Origin: Candidatus Bipolaricaulota bacterium
GTDB taxonomy: Bacteria > Bipolaricaulota > Bipolaricaulia > UBA7950 > UBA9294
Assembly (NCBI GenBank): GCA_030606565.1
Contig: JAUWGE010000011.1
Span: forward strand, 1 to 51,140
Direction of reading: 5' to 3'
DNA: 51,140 nt
Part shown: in pieces, positions 25,682 through 33,471 of the stretch
How the letters are laid out: the number at the start of each line of letters is the position of its first letter
Position numbering within the stretch: position 1 is the stretch's first letter
Program-made: the position numbers and the translations under genes
Notes under the pieces: generated by a model
The model's database searches: none
What the model was told of the DNA's origin: nothing
The model's input: the letters and a program-made list of their open reading frames with translations, nothing else

Positions 25682-27106
25682 ATGCCTAAGAAGTACAAGG
25701 TGGGAATCCTAACGTTTTCCGATGGGCGAGAGTCGGTGCACAAAGAGGTCGAACCGATCAACCTGGAGTTTCAGGAGCGTCTTGCAGCAGCGCTGGAAAA
25801 GAGCGGCGAGGTGGAGCCCATCGTGGGACGGGAGATTATCTGGACTGCGGAACTCGCCAAGAACGAAGCGAGCCAACTGGCAAACGAGGGCTGTGAACTC
25901 ACCATCTTTAACTTCGCGGTATGGAGCTTCCCTCACCTAGCAGCTATCGCTTCCCGCTTTGCCCCCGGACCATTCCTCCTCTTTTCCAATATCAATCCGA
26001 GCTATCCAGGAATGGTAGGAATGCTTGCCTCAGCTGGTGCCTTGGATCAGATTGGCACCCTACACGGACGCTTGGTGGGAGACATTCAGGATGAGACGAT
26101 TCTTCGGAAGGTTATGGCCTTTGTCCGGGCTGGCTCGGCCGTTGCCCGTCTTAAAGGGGAGACCTTCGGCCTGTTCGGTGGTCGCCCTATGGGAATGTAT
26201 ACGACCGTTGCCAATCTCGATCAGTGGATGAGCTCTTTTGGTATCGACGTCGAGCACATCGATCAGTCGGAGATCATCCGCCGGGCTAAAGAAACTCCAA
26301 GTGACGAAGTCGACAGGGCTTTCGAGTGGTTCTCCGCCAAGGTGGGTAAGATCCGCTACGACGGTAAGCAACTCACGCCGGAAAAGATCAAGCTTCAGAT
26401 CCGCAGTTACATTGCAGTCCGCGAGATGATTCAAGAGATGGGCCTCTCCTTTGTAGGGTTCAAAGCACAGCCTGAGCTGACCGATCACTTTGTCACCATG
26501 GACGTCACAGAGGCTCTCCTCAACGATCCTTACGACTGGAATGGACCGAAGGAGCCGATCGTCGCCGCCACCGAGGCAGACATGGACGGTGCGCTCACCA
26601 TGGAGATTCTAAAGCACATCACGGGAGAACCCGTCCTGTTTGCTGACCTTCGACATTACGATGAGGAGCTTGGAGTCTTCGATCTATGTAACTCCGGGAC
26701 TCACCCCACCTACTTTGCCGGTCACTCCTACGATCCGGATGTCAACCTGCCCAAGGTTGAGTTCTACCCACAAGGGTTTTACTTCCCGGCTGGGGGGGCA
26801 TCGGTGCGCCACATCGCCGCTCCGGGAAAGGTCACGCTCGCACGGCTTGCACGGCGCAACGGCCAGTACTGGCTTGCCATTCTTCCGGGCGAGTTCATAG
26901 AGCTCTCACCCGACGAAGCTGAGCGAAAAGCGGCCGCAACTCAAGTCGAGTGGCCTCACGCCTTCACGCGCCTTGAGGTGGGGCCGGAGGAGTTCCTTTC
27001 GGAGTATGACTCCAACCACATTCACGCCGTCTACGGTGACTGGGTGGAGGAGCTCATCTGGGTAGCCAAGATGCTTCGGATCCCGTATCGCCTCTTCTCG
27101 GACTAG
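25682..27106 (+). CDS. L-fucose/L-arabinose isomerase-family protein (candidate D-arabinose isomerase)
   Basis: 474-residue aldose-ketose isomerase of the FucI/AraA fold. Early motifs are TFSDGRESVHKE and NFAVWSFPHLAA; the metal site region includes PELTDHFVTMDV, AATEADMDGALTMEIL and the His-containing DLCNSGTHPTYF. AAAGGAG precedes the ATG. FucI-type enzymes use L-fucose and also D-arabinose, which has the same configuration at the reacting carbons. With a GH172 enzyme upstream and an FGGY kinase downstream, conversion of D-arabinose to D-ribulose is a reasonable guess; L-fucose remains possible. Confidence 0.85.
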   Translation: MPKKYKVGILTFSDGRESVHKEVEPINLEFQERLAAALEKSGEVEPIVGREIIWTAELAKNEASQLANEGCELTIFNFAVWSFPHLAAIASRFAPGPFLLFSNINPSYPGMVGMLASAGALDQIGTLHGRLVGDIQDETILRKVMAFVRAGSAVARLKGETFGLFGGRPMGMYTTVANLDQWMSSFGIDVEHIDQSEIIRRAKETPSDEVDRAFEWFSAKVGKIRYDGKQLTPEKIKLQIRSYIAVREMIQEMGLSFVGFKAQPELTDHFVTMDVTEALLNDPYDWNGPKEPIVAATEADMDGALTMEILKHITGEPVLFADLRHYDEELGVFDLCNSGTHPTYFAGHSYDPDVNLPKVEFYPQGFYFPAGGASVRHIAAPGKVTLARLARRNGQYWLAILPGEFIELSPDEAERKAAATQVEWPHAFTRLEVGPEEFLSEYDSNHIHAVYGDWVEELIWVAKMLRIPYRLFSD

Positions 27107-27108
27107 AA

Positions 27109-28662
27109 ATGATGCCAAAGTGTTTAATAGGAGTGGATATCGGCACTCAAGCCACAAAAGGAGTGCTCGTTCGACCGAATGGCATCGTGCTAAGAACAGC
27201 CACGGAAGAATACGGAGTCTTACATCCCCACCCTCTTTGGGCTGAACAATGGCCGGAGGTTTGGCTGAGAGCAAGCTGCGCGGTAATCCAACAGCTCCTT
27301 CATGGAGTGGACGCACACGCAATCATTGGAGTTTGTATCAGCGGACTCTATGGGGGGAGTGGCGTCCCACTCAATGCCAAAATGGAACCGGTGCGGCCGT
27401 GTCTCATCTGGATGGATCGCCGTGCAACCGAAGAAGTGGAATGGGTGCGGCAGAATGTCGACCTCGACCGTCTGTTCTCCATTACGGGAAACTGGGTAGA
27501 CAGCTACTTCGGCTACACAAAGATCTTGTGGATCAAGCACAAAGAGCCTGAACACTGGCAGAAGATCTCGATCTTCCTTCCTCCCAATAGCTACGTCAAC
27601 TTCCGCCTCACCGGCGAGATAGCGATTGACCATTCATCAGCGGGCAACCTTGGCGGATTGTACGACATACACGCCCATTGCTGGTCAGAAGAGATGGCAC
27701 AGGTCCTGGGCATTCCTCTTGAACGGATGCCCGAACGGATTGTGGCTTCCAAGGAGGTGATCGGAGAGATCACGGAGGAGGGATCGAAGCTCACCGGTCT
27801 GACACGAGGGACCCCTGTGCTCGCCGGAGGGGTCGATGCCCCTATGGCCACCTTCGCCGCTGGGGCCCTTTCGCGGGGAGATAACGTGGCAATGATGGGG
27901 ACATCCACCTGCTGGGGAATTATCCATACTGGAGATGGGTTCGCTCCTGAGCTTGTGTCGATGCCTCACGTTATAGGCGAGGGTAAGGAGATCTACACGT
28001 GGGCGGGATCGGCTACCTCCGGAGCGTTGGCCCGTTGGTTCCGCGATACTATTGCGCAGGCGGAGATAGAACAAGCACGAAAGTCGGGGCAGACAGCCTT
28101 TCATCTCCTCGATGAAGCAGCAGGAAAGGTGAGACCGGGCTGCGAGGGTCTCTTGGCTCTGCCGTACTTCATGGGGGAACGAGCTCCCCTTTGGGATCCG
28201 CATGCGCGTGGAGCATGGGTAGGCCTCACCCTCTCGCATACCAAAGCGCACCTCTTCCGTGCCCTCCTCGAGGCGACTGCTTTCGCCCTCCGCCACTCCA
28301 TCGAGTTGGGAGAAGAGACCACATTGCCGTTGAAAGAGGAGACCATTGTTGTAGGAGGGGTGACTAAATCTCATCTCTGGCTCTCCATCCTAGCCGATGT
28401 AACCGGTCGCCCTATCCGTACCCTAGCCACCGAGGGGATCGGAGCCCCCCTTGCCGATGCCTTCCTCGTCGGTTTGACGATGGGATTGGTGGATCACTAT
28501 GAACAGATCCATGAGTGGAGCCGCTACAAAGAACCGATTCTTCCGAACCCAGGGAGGCATGCCCTGTATAACCAGTACTATTCGGTATACCGCAGCCTGT
28601 ACAATGATCTACAGCACGATTTCAATACGTTGGCAAAACTATCCCAAGAATCCAGTAATTGA
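27109..28662 (+). CDS. FGGY-family carbohydrate kinase
   Basis: 517-residue kinase that phosphorylates a ketose or polyol. The N-terminal [20 protein letters not shown] is the ATP-binding phosphate-1 motif, [12 protein letters not shown] follows, and the C-terminal [19 protein letters not shown] is the FGGY signature region. It begins two bases after the isomerase stop (ATG ATG; the second may also serve) and is probably translationally coupled. The family includes xylulose, ribulose and fuculose kinases; the neighbouring isomerase suggests ribulose or fuculose. It is the last gene of the island, ending 17 bases before the second aclA fragment. Confidence 0.9.
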   Translation: MMPKCLIGVDIGTQATKGVLVRPNGIVLRTATEEYGVLHPHPLWAEQWPEVWLRASCAVIQQLLHGVDAHAIIGVCISGLYGGSGVPLNAKMEPVRPCLIWMDRRATEEVEWVRQNVDLDRLFSITGNWVDSYFGYTKILWIKHKEPEHWQKISIFLPPNSYVNFRLTGEIAIDHSSAGNLGGLYDIHAHCWSEEMAQVLGIPLERMPERIVASKEVIGEITEEGSKLTGLTRGTPVLAGGVDAPMATFAAGALSRGDNVAMMGTSTCWGIIHTGDGFAPELVSMPHVIGEGKEIYTWAGSATSGALARWFRDTIAQAEIEQARKSGQTAFHLLDEAAGKVRPGCEGLLALPYFMGERAPLWDPHARGAWVGLTLSHTKAHLFRALLEATAFALRHSIELGEETTLPLKEETIVVGGVTKSHLWLSILADVTGRPIRTLATEGIGAPLADAFLVGLTMGLVDHYEQIHEWSRYKEPILPNPGRHALYNQYYSVYRSLYNDLQHDFNTLAKLSQESSN

Positions 28663-28679
28663 GAAACGACTCAGGTCGC

Positions 28680-28817
28680 TTCAACGCCCTGTTCGTCCTT
28701 GGCCGTTCGATCGGCTTCATGGGCCACTACTTCGATCAAAAGCGGTTAAAGTCAGGAACTCTATCGCCACCCGCTCGACGACATCCTCTACGACGTACCA
28801 GAGCGGCCGGAGAAGGT
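28680..28817 (+). pseudogene. aclA 3'-end fragment, right copy (candidate attachment site)
   Basis: 138 bases matching aclA 17040-17176 exactly except for one inserted A near 28757, which breaks the frame. It encodes [18 protein letters not shown] up to the frameshift. It has no start and no upstream aclA sequence. Directly after it the sequence keeps the same spacing as the true aclA 3' untranslated region but differs at most bases, and then matches again in the terminator hairpin. Under an integration model this would be the displaced original gene end, no longer under selection. Confidence 0.9.
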
Positions 28818-28851
28818 TGAGTAGGCAAAGTCAGACTATGAAAACAGCGCA

Positions 28852-28880
28852 ACGCGGCCAGACCGCTTGGTCCGGCCGTT
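28852..28880 (+). terminator. Degenerate copy of the acl terminator hairpin
   Basis: CGGCCAGACC, loop GCTT, GGTCCGGCCG, followed by TTTCGT. The stem has one A-C mismatch and the T run is interrupted, so it should be weaker than the copy at 17211-17247. Its spacing to the aclA fragment equals that in the intact copy. Confidence 0.6.
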
Positions 28881-29276
28881 TCGTGTGAGTGCAAGAGCAA
28901 GATCTAGCACCAGAAATGGCCGATTGTTCTATCATAAGAGTCATGAGAGTATTGGGGTAGTGACTGAGTCGTGTGGGGAGAACCCTAACGTAGCAAACTG
29001 CGGGGTTCTTTACTATAGGCTCTGGAGCAGGACTGCCACCCCCAAGAGGCGAGAAGCATACTGGAAGAGGCGAAGGGACAAACAGTTTTATCCTAACTTA
29101 GTCAATGCGGAAACGCATCAATTGCATAGGCTGGTTCTTGCACTCCTCCGAATCCTTGGGGTTGAGTGCATTGACTATGGCAAGCAGATTTTACCTGAGT
29201 GATTCCTTGCTCTGCTGCTGGCGTAGATCCAGTTGTTCTGCAAGATTACCTCTTCGGTGAAGTTCTGGCCACAGGT
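28881..29276. other. Unassigned region right of the sugar island
   Basis: A frame open across 28867-29202 ends with a basic segment (TPKRREAYWKRRRDKQF and HQLHRLVLALLRILGVECI) that looks protein-like but that I cannot match to a family. It has no ribosome binding site I trust and begins inside the terminator copy, so it may be the tail of a decayed gene. No integrase motif is visible. Confidence 0.35.
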
Positions 29277-29639
29277 TCATGGGAGTACCTTGCGTATCCG
29301 GTAACGCTGGGGCTCCACCGTTGCGATTGCACCGGCCAAGTTCTCCGGTTTGATCCGTTGAAGGAAATCCTGAAGCACAGGGTGCAGAATCTCTACCGTC
29401 TGCGGATGAACGCGCAACAGGATCAACCCTGGAAGCTTCTTATCTGCCATGAACCTTCGGGAGAAGTCGAGGTCATACGTGACGAGCGTCCAGCCTTCAG
29501 CTTTGGCAAACTCATAGATATCGGCATCATCCGCGCCGCCCTTGCCGAATTCGCGGACGTCTTTGGCGTCCCATCCCAGGCTTCGTATGAAGTCTGCGGT
29601 CTTGGGGGAGAGGTTCTGGTCGAGTAGGAGCTTGATCAT
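29277..29639 (-). CDS. DUF5615 PIN-like protein (putative toxin of a DUF433 module)
   Basis: 120-residue protein. MIKLLLDQNLSPKTADFIRS with an early Asp, DADIYEFAKAEGWTLVTYDL with a second acidic cluster, and a C-terminal half with LPGLILLRVHPQT fit DUF5615, a PIN-like nuclease fold (the Mut7-C relatives). Its start overlaps the stop of the upstream DUF433 gene by ATGA, the usual arrangement of this module. Such pairs are widely regarded as toxin-antitoxin systems, with DUF5615 as the presumed RNase; that activity is inferred. Confidence 0.85.
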   Translation of the reverse strand: MIKLLLDQNLSPKTADFIRSLGWDAKDVREFGKGGADDADIYEFAKAEGWTLVTYDLDFSRRFMADKKLPGLILLRVHPQTVEILHPVLQDFLQRIKPENLAGAIATVEPQRYRIRKVLP

Positions 29640-29866
29640 GAATGTGCAGTGAGCACGATCTCTTCATCGATGAGGGCAACGGCATATTCGATGGCCTCCT
29701 TGACGTCCTCCTCGCTGAGATCAGGATAATACTCCCTGATCTGAGCGATGGTGTAGCCTCCGGCCAGGAGGCTGAGCACATTGCTCACCATGATCCTCGT
29801 CCCCCTGATCGTCGGCTTTCCGTGGCAGATGTCCGGATCGACGATGATGCGCTCGATCGTTTTCAT
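29636..29866 (-). CDS. DUF433 protein (putative antitoxin partner)
   Basis: 76-residue protein with the DUF433 hallmarks DPDICHGKPTIRGTRIMVSN and YPDLSEEDVKEAIEYA. The family carries a helix-turn-helix-like fold and is encoded just before DUF5615 in many genomes, probably as antitoxin and repressor. It overlaps the downstream DUF5615 gene by four bases. A promoter with TATAAT lies upstream at 29885-29890 on the same strand. Confidence 0.86.
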   Translation of the reverse strand: MKTIERIIVDPDICHGKPTIRGTRIMVSNVLSLLAGGYTIAQIREYYPDLSEEDVKEAIEYAVALIDEEIVLTAHS

Positions 29867-29884
29867 AAGGAATCACCATCCTTC

Positions 29885-29913
29885 ATTATAGACTATGAAA
29901 CAGAAAGAGCCAA
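29885..29913 (-). promoter_or_regulatory. Promoter of the DUF433-DUF5615 module (29 kb)
   Basis: On the minus strand TTGGCT (29913-29908), 17-base spacer, TATAAT (29890-29885), 19 bases before the ATG at 29866. The other two DUF433 genes have nearly the same hexamers with the same spacing. Confidence 0.7.
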
Positions 29914-29937
29914 AGCAGGGCCGGAAGGCTAAACCTT

Positions 29938-30123
29938 TTAGAGCTTGCCCGCGGTCTTGGGCTGTGCGATAAGCTCCTCTAAGAGGACCTCTGGCCGATC
30001 GCCCTCCTCGGCGATGGCTTTCTTAAGCTCCAGGGCATCCTCGAGGTCCTCGATCTGCTCGGTGACGACCTCATCGGGAAGTTGTTCGATAAGCTGCTTA
30101 GCGCGATCCTTGACGGCGCTCAT
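29938..30123 (-). CDS. Small antitoxin-like protein
   Basis: 61-residue acidic protein, MSAVKDRAKQLIEQLPDEVV followed by a long charged helix containing EDLEDALELKKAIAEEGDRP. Short proteins with this ELPDE pattern often act as antitoxins next to RelE/ParE-like toxins, but no toxin follows here; the next gene is DUF433. I chose the ATG at 30123 because AAAGGAG lies upstream; the frame extends to 30216. It may be an orphan or a remnant of a pair broken by the repeat upstream. Confidence 0.6.
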   Translation of the reverse strand: MSAVKDRAKQLIEQLPDEVVTEQIEDLEDALELKKAIAEEGDRPEVLLEELIAQPKTAGKL

Positions 30124-30210
30124 TTCGCTAAAGCTCCTTTCGAGTTTCATTATAGCAGAGAAAGGATAGAGAGGACCATCGGATATTCTTTCATGCAACC
30201 GTGCTAACCT

Positions 30211-30468
30211 GCACACGTCGGCTCTTATGCTCCTCCAAAGCCTTAAGCTGAGATAAGCCTCTAATTCTCCTCACAAGGGATGCCCACAGCGTCCACCAGG
30301 AGAGCCCGCCTGCGAAGGGGAGGACGACCCTTCAATCCCACAGGATAATGACCAGCTCCATAGATTCACCGAAGCTTCCCTTTGAGCTGCCAGGGAGAAC
30401 AGTCTTTGCTCTACCCAGCCCAACCGTAAAAGAGGGTTAAGAAATGCAAAAGACAAGGTTTGACCCCC
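30211..30468 (-). repeat. Structured ~255-base dispersed repeat, copy 1
   Basis: Matches copy 2 (31658-31910) along its whole length with scattered substitutions and small indels, and the first ~155 bases match copy 3 (43401-43555). Read on the minus strand it starts GGGGGTCAAACCTTGTCTTT and ends CGACGTGTGC. Inside, TCTCCT and AGGAGA enclose a hairpin around GGACGC and GCATCC. This copy appears to have landed in a secreted-protein gene (30437-30583), whose frame ends just inside the repeat. No terminal inverted repeats or transposase are seen. Confidence 0.85.
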
Positions 30469-30583
30469 AGTTCTCGCCAACGGACGCCTCCGGAGTCTCA
30501 GAGACATTCGTCTCGGCAGCCACCCATACTCCGAACACCAACAGACCGACAATCAGTCCTGTCACTACTCGTCTTGTTAGTAT
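30437..30583 (-). pseudogene. Remnant of an exported-protein gene interrupted by the dispersed repeat
   Basis: After AGGAGG and six more bases there is ATA where an ATG would be expected, then a frame encoding LTRRVVTGLIVGLLVFGVWV followed by AAETNVSE, a clear signal peptide. About 38 residues in, the sequence enters the dispersed repeat and stops shortly after (TAA at 30437). So this is the 5' end of a secreted-protein gene that lost both its start codon and its body. Confidence 0.65.
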
Positions 30584-30655
30584 CTGCAGCCTCCTTGCTA
30601 ATGAGCTTTAATCACCTCTGTTGTGCCGCCCAACGAAGGGTTGAACAGCCGTCCA

Positions 30656-31228
30656 CTACTCTTCGTCAAAGATTAGACCCGAATACCCAAAGCCAAGCTT
30701 TAACTCCTTTGCTTTTTCGGCTAGCCCTTGCAGGATGTTAACGTAGCGATTGTTGAATCTGTCGGGCACAACGTTCGTAAACCCCATTCCTACAAGGATT
30801 GCGTTGACCATCAAGTACCCTTCAGGATCCAGGTATGCGTACGCCAACAGGCGGTGCTCGTCGTCCCAGTGGTCAAAGTCGAGTTCCAGATAGACCGTTT
30901 TCCCTGCGACCAACGACTCATTGAACACGGATGCCTCTTCTGGCGCGGCTATACCGATGTAACGGACCTGTGCCTGCTCTCCTACATCAACCGGACACCC
31001 TCCAGAGATGCGATAGATAGTGATAATGTTCCCTTGCGCGTCTCTCACAGTGATGATGGGATCACCGGTTATGGCGACGATCTCAACGTCTATCGTCTCC
31101 CCGTCGACTACGCTCAGCACCTTTGCAGTGATGATTGGAGCAGGATAGGGCGGTAGACCGAAAGTTACAGAGGAGGCCACCCCTATCACCAACAACATCG
31201 CTACGAGTCGCATTACTAAACGTTTCAT
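30656..31228 (-). CDS. Secreted thermonuclease-family protein (SNase domain)
   Basis: 190-residue protein with a signal peptide (MKRLVMRLVAMLLVIGVASS). The staphylococcal-nuclease fold is visible: VLSVVDGETIDVEIV, then VRYIGIAAPEEASVF with the Arg and Glu of the active site, and LDFDHWDDEHRLLAYAYL with the second Arg. Together these match the catalytic Arg-Glu-Arg set of SNase. A long insertion (VTVRDAQGNIITIYRISGG-like region) lies between strands. It would degrade DNA or RNA outside the cytoplasm. GGGGTGAAAA precedes the ATG. Confidence 0.9.
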   Translation of the reverse strand: MKRLVMRLVAMLLVIGVASSVTFGLPPYPAPIITAKVLSVVDGETIDVEIVAITGDPIITVRDAQGNIITIYRISGGCPVDVGEQAQVRYIGIAAPEEASVFNESLVAGKTVYLELDFDHWDDEHRLLAYAYLDPEGYLMVNAILVGMGFTNVVPDRFNNRYVNILQGLAEKAKELKLGFGYSGLIFDEE

Positions 31229-31290
31229 TGTTTTTCACCCCTTTTATGTGCTTTATTTTTTACTGTACCAATGCTTCACTCACGAGCCCT

Positions 31291-31533
31291 TTATTCCTCC
31301 ACCCACACGTGGATCTCCTCGCCCTTGAGGAGCTGATTGGCGAAGGCCACGCAGGCCAGGACGTCCTCTTGGGAGAGATCCGGGAAGTATTCTTCAGAGG
31401 TGATCTCTGCAATAGAAATACCAGCAGCTAAGAGATCTAACACTTGCTCGACCATGATGCGGGTACCGGCGATACGGGGCTTGCCGTGGCAGACATTAGG
31501 ATCGGCCTCGATACACTCGGCGATCTTGGGCAT
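31291..31533 (-). CDS. DUF433 protein without a DUF5615 partner
   Basis: 80-residue protein, MPKIAECIEADPNVCHGKPR then IAGTRIMVEQVLDLLAAG and YFPDLSQEDVLACVAFA, so a standard DUF433. TGAGGAGGTGG precedes the ATG at 31533. The gene immediately downstream on the same strand is the thermonuclease gene, not DUF5615, so the module is incomplete or uses a partner elsewhere. Its promoter region, with TATAAT at 31556-31551, is very similar to that of the DUF433 gene near 43288. Confidence 0.85.
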   Translation of the reverse strand: MPKIAECIEADPNVCHGKPRIAGTRIMVEQVLDLLAAGISIAEITSEEYFPDLSQEDVLACVAFANQLLKGEEIHVWVEE

Positions 31534-31550
31534 AATCCACCTCCTCAAAA

Positions 31551-31579
31551 ATTATACAGCGATCTACCCTGCCATCCAA
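31551..31579 (-). promoter_or_regulatory. Promoter of the orphan DUF433 gene (31 kb)
   Basis: On the minus strand TTGGAT (31579-31574), 17-base spacer, TATAAT (31556-31551). The same hexamers and spacing occur before the DUF433 gene at 43064-43288. Confidence 0.72.
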
Positions 31580-31657
31580 TCTCAACGTGTAAACTTGCCA
31601 ACAGCACTTCGTCCCATCTCAAAATCCTTACGTGCAAACGTGCGTGCGTGCCAACCC

Positions 31658-31910
31658 GCACACGTCGGCTCCTATGCTCCTCCAAAGCCTTAGGCTGAGA
31701 TGAGCCTCTAATTCTCCTCACAAGGGACGCCCACGGCGTCCACCAGGAGAGCCCGCCCGCGAAGGGGAAGACGACCCTTCAATCCCACAGGATAATAACC
31801 AGCTCCATAGATTCACCGGCGCTTTCCTTTGAGCTGCCAGGGAGGACAGTATTTGCTCTACTCAGCCCCCAAAGTGGGTTAAGAGATGCAAAATACAAGG
31901 TTCGACCCCC
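31658..31910 (-). repeat. Structured ~255-base dispersed repeat, copy 2
   Basis: Complete copy lying about 125 bases upstream of the DUF433 start. On the minus strand it runs from GGGGGTCGAACCTTGTATTT to CGACGTGTGC. It contains the perfect hairpin GGACGCC/GGCGTCC with loop GTG, enclosed by TCTCCT and AGGAGA, and a second hairpin GAAGGG/CCCTTC. No open frame with a plausible start crosses the three copies. Confidence 0.85.
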
Positions 31911-31962
31911 TACCCCTCCTGGATGTTTCGCCGTTGATTACCTCCTTCACCCTCGCTTCGTT

Positions 31963-33210
31963 TCAATAACGGGGCGGGCTATCAAGCCAGGGGGCAAACT
32001 CAATCCCATCGCTCACCTCACCCCCTTCACCATCGGGATTAAGATCGGAATGATGGGGGCCGCTGGAGTATCCCCACCAGTTCCACCGGGCATCGACGGT
32101 GCCCTGGGCAGGGGTTTCTCTCTCCAGCCCGAACCGCGCATTATCGTAGATCCGGTTGAAGCGAAGGGTCGTCCCAGGAGATGCGCTCACTCCGATCCGA
32201 TTCCTCCAGATATCGTTTCCCATGATGAGGTTCTCCCCGAATGCGTCGACCCCGATTCCGGGGCTGTTGTAGACGAGATTACCTTCCACCACATTCCCGT
32301 TGCCGAGGAGGGACAGGGCCACCCCCATCACGTCCTCCCCGTCGAGCCGGTTGTCGCGAATGAGGTTGTGCGCTCCGTACACCTGGAGGACGTACTCCCC
32401 TTCGCCGATCGCCGTGAAGTCGTTCTCCAGGACAAGATTGCCGTTCCCCTCGGTGATTGTCCCTCCCCGCCCTTGATTGCGGCGGATGACGTTGCCATCG
32501 GAGCCCTTCAAGCCGAAGCCCCCGTAGCCTCCCGTGAAGCGGTTCTCCTCGATAAGGTTCCCCGAGGAGTCGAGGAGACCGATCCCGATGTAGGCACCGA
32601 GAATCTCGTTCCCGGAGAGGGTGTTTCCGCTCGCCCGATCCAGCCAGATCGCAACGGCAAAGTTGCCGTCGATCCGGTTCTCGATCACCCGATTCTCCTC
32701 CGCCTCGATGAGGGCGATCCCCTCCTTGGCCGACCCTTGCAGCACGTTCCCGCGCAGGAGGGCGTCCCTCGTCTGATCCAACCGGATAAGGGTCTCGGTA
32801 TGGTAAAACCAATCGCTGAGGGTGTTCCATTCGAGTCGCACCCCCGTGGCCTTCTCGACCGCGATCCTCACCGAGCCGCTCTGGACCGTAAACCCGGAGA
32901 ACCGGACTCCATCGGCTTGAATAGTTACAACGACTTCGGCGCCACCCCCGTCAATGACCACGCAGTCTTCAGGGGCATAGACACGAAGGTCAGCGGTGCT
33001 AATAGTCAGCGTCTCCTGATAAGGGCTCCCGCTCGCCTCCACCTCAATCTGGTCCCCGGGCGCGGCGGCATCGATCGCCGCCTGGATCGAGGTGTAGTCG
33101 CAGCCCGTCGCGCCGACGGTGATCGTCCCCGGGGCCGCCGCCAAGGCGATGCCAGCGCACAGCCCCAGTGCCAAAATTAACACTGCTACTAGCGTAATCC
33201 GAAATTTCAT
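31963..33210 (-). CDS. Secreted right-handed beta-helix (NosD-like) protein
   Basis: 415-residue protein. Signal peptide MKFRITLVAVLILALGLCAG, then the pectate-lyase-like start ITVGATGCDYTSIQAAIDAA. About 15 short repeats of the beta-helix type follow, for example ENRIDGNFAVAIWLDRASGN and SGNEILGAYIGIGLLDSSGN, with Asn/Gly ladders. The C-terminus WNWWGYSSGPHHSDLNPDGE is common in such proteins. It would form an extended surface-associated helix that may bind or cut polysaccharide. N-terminus and ribosome-binding region resemble those of the gene at 36960-39212, so the two are paralogues. Confidence 0.85.
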   Translation of the reverse strand: MKFRITLVAVLILALGLCAGIALAAAPGTITVGATGCDYTSIQAAIDAAAPGDQIEVEASGSPYQETLTISTADLRVYAPEDCVVIDGGGAEVVVTIQADGVRFSGFTVQSGSVRIAVEKATGVRLEWNTLSDWFYHTETLIRLDQTRDALLRGNVLQGSAKEGIALIEAEENRVIENRIDGNFAVAIWLDRASGNTLSGNEILGAYIGIGLLDSSGNLIEENRFTGGYGGFGLKGSDGNVIRRNQGRGGTITEGNGNLVLENDFTAIGEGEYVLQVYGAHNLIRDNRLDGEDVMGVALSLLGNGNVVEGNLVYNSPGIGVDAFGENLIMGNDIWRNRIGVSASPGTTLRFNRIYDNARFGLERETPAQGTVDARWNWWGYSSGPHHSDLNPDGEGGEVSDGIEFAPWLDSPPRY

Positions 33211-33471
33211 CGCACACCTCCTTAAGGTGATTTCGCTTCTTTTTGCAGCTTTTCTCCATTAACCACCTCCCTTCGCGCCTTTACCCCTCCGGGTTAAGGA
33301 CGCGGCCCATGAAGAGCCATCCGCACGTCTATCGCGTTCCTCTACCCCCTTTCTTGAAAAGAAATCCGTTGGGGGCTGCGCCCCCAAACCCCTACCGCAA
33401 GCCAGAGCTGGGGGCGCGACGCCTACCGGCGCGCCCCCATACCCTGGCTTTTGCGGGAGATGGCAAGGACC
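33211..33471 (-). other. Hairpin-rich spacer downstream of the FGE fusion gene
   Basis: Contains two strong inverted repeats. 33369-33387 has arms TTGGGGGC and GCCCCCAA around TGC. 33395-33456 has outer arms CCGCAAGCCAG and CTGGCTTTTGCGG and inner arms GGGGGCGCG and CGCGCCCCC around an 11-base loop. They lie just after the FGE stop codon and could end its transcript or serve as a cruciform signal. The upstream end (33215-33229) holds the ribosome site of the next gene. Confidence 0.7.
33215..33229 (-). promoter_or_regulatory. Palindromic ribosome-binding site of the beta-helix gene
   Basis: On the minus strand CACCTTAAGGAGGTG: the Shine-Dalgarno AGGAGGTG can pair through AGGTG with CACCT just before it. 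The same palindrome occurs at 39214-39228 before the paralogue. It may hide the ribosome site in a small hairpin. Confidence 0.55.

Noticed and set aside
28867-29202. 111-codon frame right of the island considered as an integrase or excisionase
   Set aside because: No tyrosine-recombinase (R..HxxR..Y) or serine-recombinase motif is visible, and the frame begins inside a terminator hairpin.
32050-33180. Long plus-strand open frame opposite the beta-helix gene (376 codons)
   Set aside because: The minus-strand frame has a signal peptide and a clear beta-helix repeat pattern; the plus-strand product has neither and lacks a ribosome site.
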